A DNA stretch of 64,000 nucleotides from Brachynemurus nebulosus (GCA_035578155.1 JAPWDM010000014.1:6498001-6562000); one strand, 5' to 3'. Numbered from the stretch's first letter, positions 10,884 to 21,570 are shown. Notes: generated by a model from the sequence alone, not told the origin. Numbers and translations are program-made.

Positions 10884-11396
10884 TTAAATGTTATTACAAT
10901 AATATTTGTATATGGATATGACATTTTCCATGGCGCAAGTTGCTCCGGAATGATAGCCGCATCGAGGACTAGTGTATGTTGATGTTATGATTCTCAACTT
11001 AGGGCAAATTGTTATTTCTTCAAAGTTCATTATGGGCGCTGACGGTAGTAGTCGTTTCAAATAGCGTACTTTTTCTTCTCCCTTCGCATAGATGATGCGA
11101 GTTCCGTGTAGATTGTTTATTAAAATGTATTGTAGTTCCTCGTATTCAATATGTTTATCCATCCAGGCGAACCCATGATGGTTTTTCCGTAACCAGCGAG
11201 CTGTGCGTTGATCCTTTTCACTTAATCCGCAAAACGGTATTGGTGATTTGAAAATATAGTGTTGTAGTATATAATCTTCACCACAATTTTCTTCGGAAGA
11301 ATCGAATTTCAACAGAGCTAATTCCTTTATGTAGAATTTCCCATTTGTTGAATTTGGAAATCCTTGGAAGTCAACAATTGCTGCGTCGGTCTTCAT
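10884..11396 (-). CDS. Unrecognised 170-codon arm-encoded protein (complete copy)
   Basis: Starts ATG at 11396, 27 bp after the predicted initiator A. The protein has no signal peptide or membrane segment. Visible landmarks: IVDFQGF at residues 7-13, a KELALLKF strand near 25, ILQHYIFKSPIPF near 43-55, WLRKNHHGFAWMD near 68-80, a GTRIIYAKGEEKVRYL block near 97-112, and a C-terminal CGYHSGATCAMENV near 146-160. The D-x-Q-G-F opening, the ELA strand and the late H...CA..N motif loosely recall an RNase H-like (DEDD exonuclease) fold, but typical acidic residues are not all evident, so this is speculation. I recall similar short proteins from arthropod repeats without a known function. It has its own TATA promoter and poly(A) signal and a truncated sister gene in the opposite arm. 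Confidence 0.7.
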   Translation of the reverse strand: MKTDAAIVDFQGFPNSTNGKFYIKELALLKFDSSEENCGEDYILQHYIFKSPIPFCGLSEKDQRTARWLRKNHHGFAWMDKHIEYEELQYILINNLHGTRIIYAKGEEKVRYLKRLLPSAPIMNFEEITICPKLRIITSTYTSPRCGYHSGATCAMENVISIYKYYCNNI

Positions 11397-11422
11397 TGTG
11401 CGTTGTCTAGAGCGAAACTGGC

Positions 11423-11453
11423 TGATTTATAGTCGGATTGCGATGCTTTTATA
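11423..11453 (-). promoter_or_regulatory. TATA/initiator core promoter, left-arm ORF
   Basis: On minus, TATAAAAG (11453-11446) is 30 bp from the A of TCAGCC (11423), matching TATA-to-initiator spacing of insect pol II promoters. It is identical to the right-arm copy. The ATG follows 27 bp later. Confidence 0.6.
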
Positions 11454-11545
11454 CATTTTTTGTAACAATATTCGTCAATGGATTATATTGAACCACACGG
11501 TCATGTAGTAGAAGACAGAATGCTGATGACTGGTTACGGGCTGGT

Positions 11546-11634
11546 GGGAGTGACTCTTTTTTTTTGGGAGTGACTCTTTTTTGGGAGTGACTCTTTTTTG
11601 GGAGTGACTCTTTTTTTGGGAGTGGCTCTTTTTT
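11546..11634 (+). repeat. GGGAGTGACTC(T)n minisatellite
   Basis: Five units of GGGAGTGACTC followed by 6-9 T, the last with GGCTC, just inside the left arm boundary. The unit length varies with the T run. A frame through it gives a lysine/serine repeat that I do not regard as a protein. Confidence 0.85.
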
Positions 11635-11639
11635 TTAAA

Positions 11640-13560
11640 AAAAATAAGATTAAAAAAAAAAAAGATTTTTTTTAAAAAAAATAAGATTTCGTAATCCAAA
11701 ATTAAAGTTTTCATCCGCTCTTTAAAAATTATGAGAGTTATTTACTGTCCACCCTATATATACGCATTTATTCTTATGATATAAAACTACATTTTCAATT
11801 CGTTTGCTTAGAAATATTTGTCTGTGACTGATAATTTTTAGGTGTTTTTACAAAATTAAACTGCAAAAAAATAGTTTAAATGTATTTCACTGTCTATAAA
11901 ATCATAAATTTTTTTTCTCTATCATCAATAAATTAACAAACAAAAAATACTTATTCAATACCTACCTAGCTTGCTATAACTATTGTTTATGGTAGAAAAT
12001 ATTGCGGGGAATATATAAACATAATAAGTTTCAGCGAAGTAAGAACATACAAATTTAACATGGGAAAAAATTGTTGAGATCAGAGCATGCTTGTCTTTTA
12101 TGGGTATCGTTTTATATAGGCATCGATAGTTACTAAAATTTTCTTTAATTGCAAAAAAGGTAAATTTGAAAACAAAACAATAGGTGCCTAATTTTCTACT
12201 AAGCAGTACTATTTGTTAATAAATATTTCAACATTAGATTAATATTTATTTATAGTTATCTTAATAAATTTACTGCTATTGTCTTTTATTGACTTCTGAA
12301 TATTATTTTGACGCGATATTATTTAAAATTTTGCTAAATTTTTTAATAAATAAAACACATTTTTATAAATTATAATAATATACAATATATTGGAGTATGA
12401 TAATATGAGAAAAAAAACGCTTATTTAGCATTGATAAAATAATTTCGTATTTAAGATGAATTGCTATTACTACCGTCTTTCACAAAACTAGGGGTCACTT
12501 AATACCTATAGATATATTTAACTAATTTTTTAACAATAGCAAGTAATAAATTTTTGATAAAAATAGCTATAAATTTTTAGATAAGTTATAAAATATTAAA
12601 AGAAAAATTTTCTTAAAATATATGGAACATTGTGCTATTAATTTAAGACTAAAAAAATATTATGAGGAGAAATTAATGTTTCAAAACTGTTTTAAATTCT
12701 TGATATTACATATTCAGTTTTAAAAATATTAAGAAATATGATTTTTTACAATATATTGATATTGTAAAATATATGTTTTTAACGGTGTAGAAACCCATAC
12801 TTTTAACAGAGTACTGTATATATGCGAAATATTATATTACTATATATATTTTAAAAAAATTCGTTTTTATTTAATTGTTGATGACCAAATATTTTTACAT
12901 TAAATGAGTAAATTCTTATGTATTTTATAACATGATATCGCGTGATTACAGTTGTAATAAAGTAATCATGAGTATTTATAAGTTATATATTTAAAAGAAA
13001 AATACACACTTAGATATTTATAACGTAAGTATGTAACAATTTTAGCTGATTTAGTTGATTAAAGATTTAGCTGATTAAATAACATCAAAGAATATGCACA
13101 CAGATTTAAAAAAAAAAAAAAATGTACAGAGTGATATATTTTTGTAAAATTTACGAGTATATATGGTGTACCATAATTGTAAATGGAATTTTTATATATA
13201 CATCAAGTTTAAGGTATAATATCAAAAATTAGTTTGATTTCTTTTTAGGGGATCGGTGTAAATCAAAAGATCGGTTTTTTTTCTTTAAATTTTTTTTATT
13301 AAGTATAGTTTTAAACAAAAATAGGTACACAATGATCACTTTTTTAACTTGTAAAATTTATAATTATATTAAAAATTTGTGCATATGCATGAAAGTGTTC
13401 TGTGAGGAATCAAAGATCACCAATTGGTCGACTTGTGTATTAAAATAGTAAAAAATTATTCAACAAACACCATTGAATTTATAGAGGTGGTTTGTAGACT
13501 TTTCAAGTTCAATTATAGACGAAATATTGGAAATATTGAAATATCGGAATATTTCTGTTG
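11640..13560. other. AT-rich interior of the Maverick-like element
   Basis: Almost featureless A/T sequence without a supported frame. If the element once carried Polinton core genes they are deleted or unrecognisable here. Confidence 0.5.
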
Positions 13561-13567
13561 TATGTAA

Positions 13568-13699
13568 TTTACGGACCATTACATCAATCTTCTTCAATGT
13601 TCTAACGCAGAATTAAGAGAACTAAGTAAAGCGAAGCGTCGAGAGGAAATTATTAAACAACTCGTTGAAAACTCTGAAATACCAACAATTCTACGATAA
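13568..13699 (+). pseudogene. Short coding-like remnant, 43 codons
   Basis: An open stretch from a TAA to a TAA, without ATG, reads HYINLLQCSNAELRELSKAK and continues with a charged helix (RREEIIKQLVEN). Its composition is more protein-like than surrounding AT-rich frames. It may be the tail of an element gene lost by deletion. The length and lack of context prevent naming it. Confidence 0.3.
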
Positions 13700-13732
13700 A
13701 CTAATGAGCGGCGTAGTAATGTAGATGACGAA

Positions 13733-13809
13733 TCTCCCCCGGTTGGTTTCGAACTCACAATCTACCAGATAAGAGCGGAGTTGCTAACCACTACACCAAC
13801 TCGGGGTCG
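13733..13809 (-). pseudogene. tRNA-derived sequence (degenerate tRNA or SINE head)
   Basis: The minus strand reads GACCCCG at the start and CGGGGGA at the end, a potential acceptor stem with five good pairs. It has a D-arm-like GUUG...CAAC around GUGUAGUGGUUAG (A-box-like), and GTGAGTTCGAAACC, a good B box / T-loop. The anticodon stem is poor and the T stem has two mismatches, so no anticodon is assigned. This fits a tRNA pseudogene or tRNA-derived SINE 5' end. No A-rich tail or target duplication was identified. Confidence 0.55.
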
Positions 13810-13994
13810 ACAAACTAATTGATTTTACACAATAAAATAACACGATAACGAATCATTGAAAAGTTGACCGGCGGATATTCGAATTGAATTTAAAACGTTG
13901 AAGGAGGTGTCGGAGAATACATCAGCATTCTGTCTTCTACTACATGACCGTGTGGTTCAATATAATCCATTGACGAATATTGTTACAAAAAATG

Positions 13995-14025
13995 TATAAA
14001 AGCATCGCAATCCGACTATAAATCA
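13995..14025 (+). promoter_or_regulatory. TATA/initiator core promoter, right-arm ORF
   Basis: TATAAAAG at 13995-14002 and TCAGCC with its A at 14025, spacing 30 bp. The ORF starts at 14052. The sequence mirrors 11423-11453. Confidence 0.6.
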
Positions 14026-14051
14026 GCCAGTTTCGCTCTAGACAACGCACA

Positions 14052-14414
14052 ATGAAGACCGACGCAGCAATTGTTGACTTCCAAGGATTTCCAAATTCAA
14101 CAAATGGGAAATTCTACATAAAGGAATTAGCTCTGTTGAAATTCGATTCTTCCGAAGAAAATTGTGGTGAAGATTATATACTACAACACTATATTTTCAA
14201 ATCACCAATACCGTTTTGCGGATTAAGTGAAAAGGATCAACGCACAGCTCGCTGGTTACGGAAAAACCATCATGGGTTCGCCTGGATGGATGGACATATT
14301 GAATACGAGGAACTACAATACATTTTAATAAACAATCTACACGGAACTCGCATCATCTATGCGAAGGGAGAAGAAAAAGTACGCTATTTGAAACGACTAC
14401 TAATAAAAAAATAA
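14052..14414 (+). CDS. Truncated sister copy of the arm-encoded protein (120 codons)
   Basis: The first 117 residues equal the left-arm protein except WMDGH for WMDKH. After YLKRLL the frame enters the A-rich tail and ends with IKK. The missing portion includes the C-terminal CGYHSGATCAMENV block, so if that block matters the product would be inactive. The promoter is intact. Whether it is expressed, or makes antisense or double-stranded RNA with the other arm, cannot be read from sequence. Confidence 0.6.
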   Translation: MKTDAAIVDFQGFPNSTNGKFYIKELALLKFDSSEENCGEDYILQHYIFKSPIPFCGLSEKDQRTARWLRKNHHGFAWMDGHIEYEELQYILINNLHGTRIIYAKGEEKVRYLKRLLIKK

Positions 14415-15434
14415 AAATTAAAAATTAAAAAAAAAAAATGTGTTTTTATTTAGAGGAAAACCTGTATAAACCTGTTTTCAGATAAAAATATACAATCATA
14501 TGATAAAATTCATTTTTGCATATTAGAGAGAAATCTTCGCTGTTTGATATCAGTTTACCTTTAGTGACGTCAGCTGACAGTTTAAGCCTGTTTTCAGATA
14601 AAAATATTATAAAATTATGAAAGCAAGGCCATCTTTTAATGGCTAGTTTAACTATCAAAAAAAAAGTTTTTCGATGCCATATATTGACAATTTTTCAAAC
14701 TTACACACAGGAATCCAGACTAGCAACGCCATCTAGTAGCGAATTCACAGGCTCGAAGGTGGCTGCGCCATCTAGTAGCGAATTCACAGGCTCGAAGGTG
14801 GCTGCGCCATCTGTTAGGGAATTTTTCAGTTCTTAGGTTAGAAAAAACTTTTGTTAGGTTAAGCTAAGTTCGCTTAGGTTTCGTTAGGTTAGGTCAAGTT
14901 CCATTGGGTTCTGTTAGGTTAGAAAAAAATTTCACTAGATATCGTTAGGTTGGAGACCAAATTTTTGCTCCACCCACCGCCGGAGGCTTCTAGAACCGCC
15001 TCGGTAGTTTTGCCTCCTGCCGAGGTCACTCAAAAAGTCGGCAGGAGGGAAGGAGGGCTCCAAACTGTCCAATCCTTACTACTGTCGTTTTATTAATTTG
15101 CTTTAAAATGATTTTGTTTACATTTTACGTATGATAAAAACCGCCACAGAACAGAATACATAATTATATATAAACATTCTATGTACAGTCAATAAATAAT
15201 TAAAATGGACATTCCCACGCTTTGAGGTCTGTTGTTGTTTGTCACTTCCATTACCGGTATATTTATTTGTTTCTTTTGATAAAATCATGCGTCATGGTCT
15301 ATTGCACATGGATTTAATATTTATGTACTTGACATTTTTGATGCGACTTGCCAAAAGTGATGTTGACTAATTTGATGCTCTCAAAAAATTTCCAAAACTG
15401 ATGTTTCCATTATCGGTGCTATACTGTATTGGGT

Positions 15435-15575
15435 AAAGCCGCTATACCTGAACGCGTTCAATACTCGAACAGTTTTGATATTTCATATGTATATATTAAT
15501 AAAGTTATTTCTGGAAAAAACCGATAAATATTAAAACTGTTCAAGTATTGAACGCGTTCGGCTATAGGGGCTTTT
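15435..15575. repeat. Short palindromic element
   Basis: About 50-bp arms: AAGCCGCTATACCTGAACGC on the left, and the complement of AACGCGTTCGGCTATAGGGG on the right. Both contain GAACGCGTTCAATACT and GAACAGTTTTRATATT. The spacer is about 40 bp. No target duplication was defined. It could extrude as a cruciform or be a tiny MITE. Confidence 0.7.
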
Positions 15576-15579
15576 GCGT

Positions 15580-17064
15580 AAGATAAACAATTTTTTGAAA
15601 GTTTAAGACAGCGGATAAATTACAATGTGTTTGACCTTGAAAATTTCTATTTAAAATTTTTTGATAATCAGATATTTAATATTTAATGTAAGTCTTTTAT
15701 TTAAAACTTTTGCGTCGTCAATTTTCATGGTCAACTTCTTTTTTATTGATAAAATTGTTAGTTTATTTTTAGATAATTGTAAAAGAATTTATAAAAAACA
15801 TATCGAAGGAATTCTCAATGGATGAAATTACATTTATGCTTGGCCAATTCTTTTGAATTTACTGTTTCTATATCGAAACGTTTTGTTATTTTATTCTTCC
15901 ATTTGTTTGTTCATTTTAATTTGCCACGATACAATTCCAGGAAAACCCAAAGGTTATTGATGTTATTGAAATGATCACAGTTCAAAACAGGTATGTCACA
16001 AAACCAAACACCGACTAATATAAATTTTCAATATTTGTACTATGTATCTTGTAAATCTGATTCGTTTCATTCGACTGGTTCAAATCATTGAAACAACTAC
16101 ACGGACATGATTTCATAGAATTAAGCTCTAACCTTCTAGAAGGCAAATAACTGAGAACAATTCAAGTTTAACATTTACAAACAATTGAAAGCAAATATAT
16201 ACACCGTTCAATTTCTACGTTTAATTGTTTTGTTACAGTCTACACTGTAAAAAACGTTGTGCTGAATTATAAATTCTGAAGAGTATTAAAACTTATGTTG
16301 TGTTCCATAGTGTTAGTAGGAAAAAACAGTAAAAACTAGCTTAAAAATTCTTTTAGATTGAAAAGTTCTTACGTCAAATAATTTAAAAAATGTGGAACAG
16401 ATCCGGGTTAAGTTTTCAATTTTTTAATCAATAAGCGCGGTAGCGCGTCGGCAAGTTCTCACCAGCCGTTCGTGTACCAAGCTATATTTACACGAAACAT
16501 TTCAAGCCATTTCTGACCCCAGTGCATACACAATAACAAACAAACAAATTTTGCATACACAATAACACACTTGAAATCACTCTCAATTTCAAATTTCATC
16601 GATCTAACTTTCGTAGTTCTTGAGTTATAGGTCTCCAAAAATCGATAATTTTGGCACCCACTCATTCATTCACTCACTAATGGGTCATCAAAGCCTCTGG
16701 CCTATTTCCAGTGGACCTAGAAAATTGAAATTCGGTCAGAATATAGATCTTAGTCTAACAGTAAAAGGAAAAATCTAAAATCATAATGCTTTTCGTTATT
16801 TTCGTTATTTGTGCCCTTTCTTTTGAAAAATACAGGGCAATTTTATACAAAAAAAAAAAATATTCAAAACCTTCCTATAAATATTCAAATGTACTAGTTG
16901 CCGGTAACTATGAAAAAGAAATAATTATTTGTAGCAAGTTATTAGTCGAATTTTCTCCGAAAAATTAGACTTATACAGTCTATACGATAAGAGCTGCGAG
17001 AGGCGAGAGTAGGGGCGCTATCCGTTTTCGGACCCGTAGAACACGAATATGTAGAAAAAAAATG

Positions 17065-17068
<4 letters not shown>
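15580..17068. other. Non-coding stretch
   Basis: AT-rich DNA. Around 16440-16740 it is less AT-rich and includes short CACTCATTCATTCACTCAC tandem words and an 'insect repeat-like' texture, but no ends or frame were supported (minus 16459-16665 has no domain). Confidence 0.35.

Positions 17069-17154
<86 letters not shown>
17069..17154. repeat. (TA)n tract
   Basis: About 43 TA units. Downstream (17155-17440) is G/C-rich clustered sequence with GGGGGG runs that looks like decayed repeat. Frames through it encode YIYI... and are artefacts. Confidence 0.95.
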
Positions 17155-17156
<2 letters not shown>

Positions 17157-17459
17157 CCGCCACCTTTTAATTTGTGTAGGGCCCCCCTATGGAAGTTAAG
17201 AGATGAAATTTGGTAAATGGGGCTCATTTTCGAGGCACCTCATACTATCAAAGTGGGGTCAAATTTTGGGCAAATTTTTTTTCTGACCCGACCTTTAAGG
17301 GGGTGGTGGGGGGCGGCAAAGCAATAAAAATTTTCCAAACCGGTTGAAAATAATGTTTCGGTCAATTATCTACAACATATCCAAAATTCAGTTTCCTAGG
17401 ATGATTTGGAGGGAGTAGGGGGGAAAAAAAAGATTTTCGCTGGATCTAACACGCCCCCA

Positions 17460-18055
17460 GCCCCCCAGAATTAACGTAGAAGGTTGCAATTTGGTGTGTT
17501 GATAGAGTTCATACCAAGGTTGTGCTTTTTGAAGGTTTTAATATTTTACCCCCACCCCCCTCATTTTTAAGCTACAATTTCATGCTTTTTTGACGTTTTC
17601 GAAGTTTGTACCACTCGCACAGGTCACCCGAATTAACCTAGAGGGCTGAAATTTTGTATTTGGATTGAGTTAGTATCAAGGGAGTGCTTTTTGGGGGTCT
17701 CGACTTTTAACCCCTACCCCCACCATTTTTATACCCAGAAGAACATGATTTTTCTTGTTTTTTAACAGTTTCGTTCGGGTCAAAATCTCCCCAAATAAAC
17801 CTAGAGGGCTGAAATTTTTTGTACAGGTTAAGCTAATAGCCAGACACTGTTTTTTGGAGGTTTCAACTTTTAACCCTTACCCCCACGTTTTTTACGCCAA
17901 TATTTCCTTAATTTTTTTGCTTGTTTTCTAACACGTCTACAGACTCCCTAAGGAAACCTAGAGGGCTGAAATTTTGTACGTGTATTCAGTTAGTATCCAG
18001 CTAGTACCTTGTAGGGAGTCCACATTACTTTTCCCCCCACTTCTCCCATTTTTAC
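17460..18055. repeat. Degenerate tandem array, about 160-bp unit
   Basis: Four units begin with variants of AACCTAGAGGGCTGAAATTT at about 17470, 17627, 17797 and 17953. Each continues with 'TTAGTATC', 'GTGCTTTTTGGGGGT', a TTTTAACCCCTACCCCCAC block and a T-rich tail. The spacing is 156-170 bp. The units have diverged, so the array is old. Confidence 0.75.
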
Positions 18056-18059
18056 ATGG

Positions 18060-18795
18060 GAATTGAATGCTATTGTTAAATGTGTTTTAAAAGCATTATG
18101 TTTATTCTAAATATAAGTAGGCGAATAGTAATTTTAAAAAATTTAAAAAAAAGTGAACTTACTTTTATGACAAATGAAATACATACATATTAAGTAATTT
18201 AAAAATGTTATTAAAGTCACTGTTTATTTATAAATTAGGAATTTTAGATTTTTATTATTTATAAAATAGAAATTTTGGATTTTTTTGGAAAGAAAAAATA
18301 TCTTCATAAAAGCCTTCCAGTTTACTATTTAAGTTCCTTTTTTATAATATTTAAAACTAAAACATAAAGGCAATTAGCGGATAAACATGGGCAGGAATGT
18401 CCTCGTACGAATTGTGTTGGTTTTTTTCTGCTACCTGTTTTCGGCACAGAATTGAAATTTACTGAGATACAGCCCCTAAATACTTGAAACCTTTTTTTTT
18501 AAAGCCTCGATCAGCCGAACACTCATCACCAGTTTTGAAACCAACAAAATGACAATTCGGTTGTAGACTTTCAATCACATTTCGCTTGTAGACATTCAAT
18601 ACCGAAGATGAAGGGAAAAATTCGACTACCGTGATGGGACCCCGCTGCTCACGGCGTTTTTTAATAATTTCATAAACATTTAAACTGAACAAGTTTGAAT
18701 TAAACTACATTTCCTACAAAAAGTCCTGAAATCCCACCAAAAACATAAATGTGAAAAATGGGCAAGTTCTGTTGTATTATGTTAGCCTGAAAAAG
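18060..18795. other. AT-rich stretch with unassigned minus frame
   Basis: A 77-codon minus frame (18459-18692) is less AT-biased than its surroundings but has no motif I recognise. I leave it uncalled. Confidence 0.3.
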
Positions 18796-18799
18796 AATG

Positions 18800-19119
18800 A
18801 ACCATTTTCTCAAAATATCTACATCTCTGTGATTGAAATTTTAATTTAAAAATTGCTATGTAACCGCATGAGAAAATTGTTTAACACCAGGGCGGCGACA
18901 CGGGTTAGTCGGAACTACATCTCTATAGTTAGAATATTAATTTCTAAAAAATAAACAATATTCCTAGGTAACCGAATTGGAAAATTTCGTTGCTAAAGTG
19001 GAATTAACAGAAGGTGATTTTTGGTTGGTTCAATTAATATCTCGATTATAGACATGTAATCCAAAATACCTGTGTCGCCGCCTTGGTGACAGATTGCTAC
19101 ATATTTGAGAAAATGGTCC
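18800..19119. repeat. Degenerate palindromic element
   Basis: GAACCATTTTCTCAAA at the left recurs inverted at the right (TTTGAGAAAATGGTCC). Further in, GGGCGGCGACACGGG at about 18890 pairs with CCTGTGTCGCCGCCTT at about 19070. Arms are interrupted and diverged. Ends and target duplication are not clear. Confidence 0.5.
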
Positions 19120-19204
19120 ATTGAATTCAAAATAAACTGTCAAGTTCCAAACACATTTTTCGTGCAGAATTGGAATAAAATAAATTGTTTTAAGAAATAC
19201 ACAT

Positions 19205-19334
19205 CAAGTTTTTAGCGAATTTCGAAAACTCGAAATTCAGCTATTACAGTAGGTGTCATGACGCAATCTGAGTCCGGGACTATGGCAGAAATCTGTTTTG
19301 AGGTCCCTAGAATACGAAAATGATATTCACTAAA

Positions 19335-19424
<90 letters not shown>

Positions 19425-19560
19425 GTGTTCCCACGATAACTCTCGAACGAAACGTCTAACGCTTATGAAATTTTGTGTGCGGACTGGATTCTGAATTGGC
19501 TTGGCTAAGTTCGTTAGCCAGACACGTCGGATGCCCAGAAGTAGGTTTTCTGGCCATTTT
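19205..19560 (-). mobile_element. (TA)n-centred fold-back family, partial copy 1
   Basis: Shared landmarks with copies near 28850, 62281 and 63330: ACTATGGCAGAAATCTGTTTT, AGGTCCCTAGAA, TTCACTAAAATTTA before a TA tract (19339-19422), ACGATAACTCTCGAACGAAA after it, and TTCGTTAGCCAGACACGTC. It is in minus orientation relative to 63330. The terminal TACCCCTGTCGCAGC motifs are missing. Confidence 0.7.
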
Positions 19561-20059
19561 TTATCATTCGATCCTATCATAAGGCAGTTCAATTTTTACA
19601 TCGTTGAAAAGGAAAAAAAAAATTATGAAGAAAATATTCTTATAATTTTCTTTCTATTTTAAGTATTTTTCGAGAAAATGTAAATTTTCACTTTTATTCT
19701 TTCTTTGTTAGTCTAATAAGTAATTTATATTTATATCCCAGTTCTTTATTAAGTATAAAAATATTTCACTTTTTTATTAAAGAATTTTGTGAGAACAAGT
19801 GAAAACTATTCACATATATGTGATATAACACACATACATGTATAGAGTTTTGTTTCTCATTTATTGCATTATAATTAGCATGGTTCTATCCCATGTTAAA
19901 AAATGTAAATTAAACAGATTTTCTAAGCTATTGTAATGAAGAATTTTTTTTTTTTTTATTGAATTTTTAAGTAAACAAGAAATTGAAGATTATGTTATGA
20001 TATAAATATTATTAAATATATGGAACAAAACAAAATATGTACAATGTACATATGTATGT

Positions 20060-21570
20060 ACGGAAAAATATTTTGAATCGATTTTGAAAATTTTTCCACT
20101 AATAATTAATAATGTTAAAAAATTAAACCATTTCAAATGGATTTAAGGTATTTTATGTGAGGTCAAGGTTTTCGGGACCTAAAAAGGCCAGAAATTAATT
20201 AACCAATCGATTTTAAAAATTTTTTCACAGTTAGTAAGTTAAAGTATTTGAATTAATTAATTAAATGATGTCCGCAAGAAGCTTACGGACTGCCATAAGT
20301 TATATGAGATCCTTAGAACCCTTTTCTTACTGTTAGAGTACTAGACTTGTATGAGTTTTGCCAGGATTTACTGATCCCATAATTGTAAAAAATAAACTAA
20401 ACGACCAATTTTAAAAATTTCTTCACTGTTACAGAGCTAAACTATTTTAGATAGATTTAGAATACATTATGTAAGGTCCGCCAGGGTCCACAGGACCCAA
20501 AAGTGTCAAAAATAAACTAACTGACCGATTTTGAAAATTTTTTCACTGTTACAGAGCTAAACTATTTTAGATAAATATCGATTACGTTATGTAAGGTCCG
20601 CCTCGGTCCATAGGACCCAAAAGTGTCAAAAATAAACTGCCTGATCGATTTTGAAAATTTTTTCACTGTTACAGAGCTAAACTGTTTTAGATAAATATAG
20701 ATTCCGTTATGTAAGGTCTGCCAGAGTCCATAGGATCCAGAAGTGTCAAAAATAAACTAACTGACAGATTTTGAAAATTTTTTCACTGTTACAGAGCTAA
20801 ACTATTTTAGATAAATATAAATTACGTTATGTAAGGTCCACCAAGGTCCATAGAACCCAAAAGTGTCAAAAATAAACTAACTGACCGATTTTGAAAATTT
20901 TTTCACTGTTACAGAGCTAAACTATTTTAGATAAATATAGATTACGTTATGTAAGGTCTGCCAGGGTCCATGGGATCCAAAAGTGTCAAAAATAAACTAA
21001 CCGACCGATTTTGAAAATTTTTTCACTGTTACAGAGCTAAACTATTTTAGATAAATATAGATTACGTTATGTAAGGTCTGCCAGGGTCCATGGGTCCAAA
21101 AGTGTCAAAAATAAACTAACCGACCGATTTTGAAAATTTTTTTACTGTTGGGGAACTAACTATTTTAGATAGACATACATTACGTTATTTAGGGTCCGCC
21201 AGGGTCCATGGGACCCAAAAGTGGTAAAAATAAACTAACCGACCGATTTTGAAAATTTTTTCACTCTTACAGAGCTAAACTATTTTAGATAAATATAGAT
21301 TACGTTATGTAAAGTCTGCCAGGGTCCATCGGATCCAAAAGCGTCAAAAATAAACTAGCCGACCGATTTTGAAAATTTTTTCACTGTTGGGGAGCTAAGC
21401 TATTTTAGATACATATAGATTACGTTATGTAAGGTCTGAAGTGTCAGTAGGACCTAAAAGTGTCAAAAATAAAATAACTGACCGATTTTGAAACCTTTTT
21501 ACTATTACCAAGGTAAACTATTTTAGATAGGTACAGGTTGTGTTATCTGAGATCCACAACTGTCCTGCGG
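20060..21570 (+). repeat. Satellite-like tandem array, about 120-bp monomer
   Basis: About 12 units with the shared core CGATTTTGAAAATTTTTTCA, followed by CTGTTACAGAGCTAAACTAT, TTTAGATAAATATAGATTAC and GTCCRYNRGGWCCNAAAAGTG segments. The inner units (about 20520-21420) are most alike and the edges decay, as expected for arrays homogenised by unequal exchange. Degenerate units continue after the TA tract (21700-21970), and a lone fragment sits at 26180-26385. Confidence 0.9.

Larger units (their letters stand above)
10106..11528 (+). repeat. Left terminal inverted arm (more complete copy)
   Basis: In order: the terminus; a GC-richer segment with palindromic CTCCTGCCGA / TCGGCAGGAG; a run of CCTAAC motifs (about 10238-10356); a 39-bp tandem repeat; an AT-rich block with two copies of TTTTTATCTGAAAACAGG; T-rich tracts; and the 170-codon ORF on minus with its promoter. 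The arm diverges from the right arm after GAATGCTGATG (11528). Confidence 0.85.
10106..15083. mobile_element. Non-autonomous Maverick/Polinton-like element with kilobase inverted arms
   Basis: The element begins AGTAGTAAGGATTGG and ends with the exact complement. A direct 6-bp duplication GTCGTT flanks both sides (10100-10105 and 15084-15089). Six-bp duplications, AG...CT termini and very long TIRs are the published hallmarks of Maverick/Polinton elements. The left arm spans 10106-11528 (1,423 bp) and the right 13921-15083 (1,163 bp, lacking about 260 bp). The 2.4-kb middle is AT-rich and holds a minisatellite, a tRNA-like sequence and one short coding-like stretch. None of the family's polymerase B, integrase, protease, ATPase or capsid genes is present. 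Its only substantial gene is the ORF in each arm. The class assignment is inferred from structure. Confidence 0.68.
13921..15083 (-). repeat. Right terminal inverted arm (260-bp deletion)
   Basis: Mirror of the left arm with only scattered differences, such as a 1-bp change in an A/T run and a Lys/Gly codon difference in the ORF. It lacks the segment equivalent to about 10787-11045, which removes the 3' third of the ORF and its poly(A) signal. High arm identity in AT-rich DNA implies recent activity or gene conversion. Confidence 0.85.
9904..15428. mobile_element. Possible pogo/mariner-type element hosting the Maverick-like insertion
   Basis: At 9904 the sequence CAGTAGAGCAGC follows TA. At 15428 the opposite strand starts CAGTATAGCACC and is followed outward by TA. 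CAGTATAGCACC-type ends are typical of pogo/Tigger TIRs. After removing 10106-15083 about 550 bp remain, MITE-sized. Only 8-12 bp of TIR agree, with looser similarity inside, so this is tentative. Confidence 0.4.

Noticed and set aside
16942..17227. Open frames with long YIYIYI tracts (also near 19.4, 24.8, 29, 51-52 and 63.5 kb)
   Set aside because: These are translations of (TA)n microsatellites with no other support.
20060..21570. Regular spacing considered as a CRISPR-like array
   Set aside because: Units are contiguous 120-bp repeats without unique spacers, and the window is eukaryotic.
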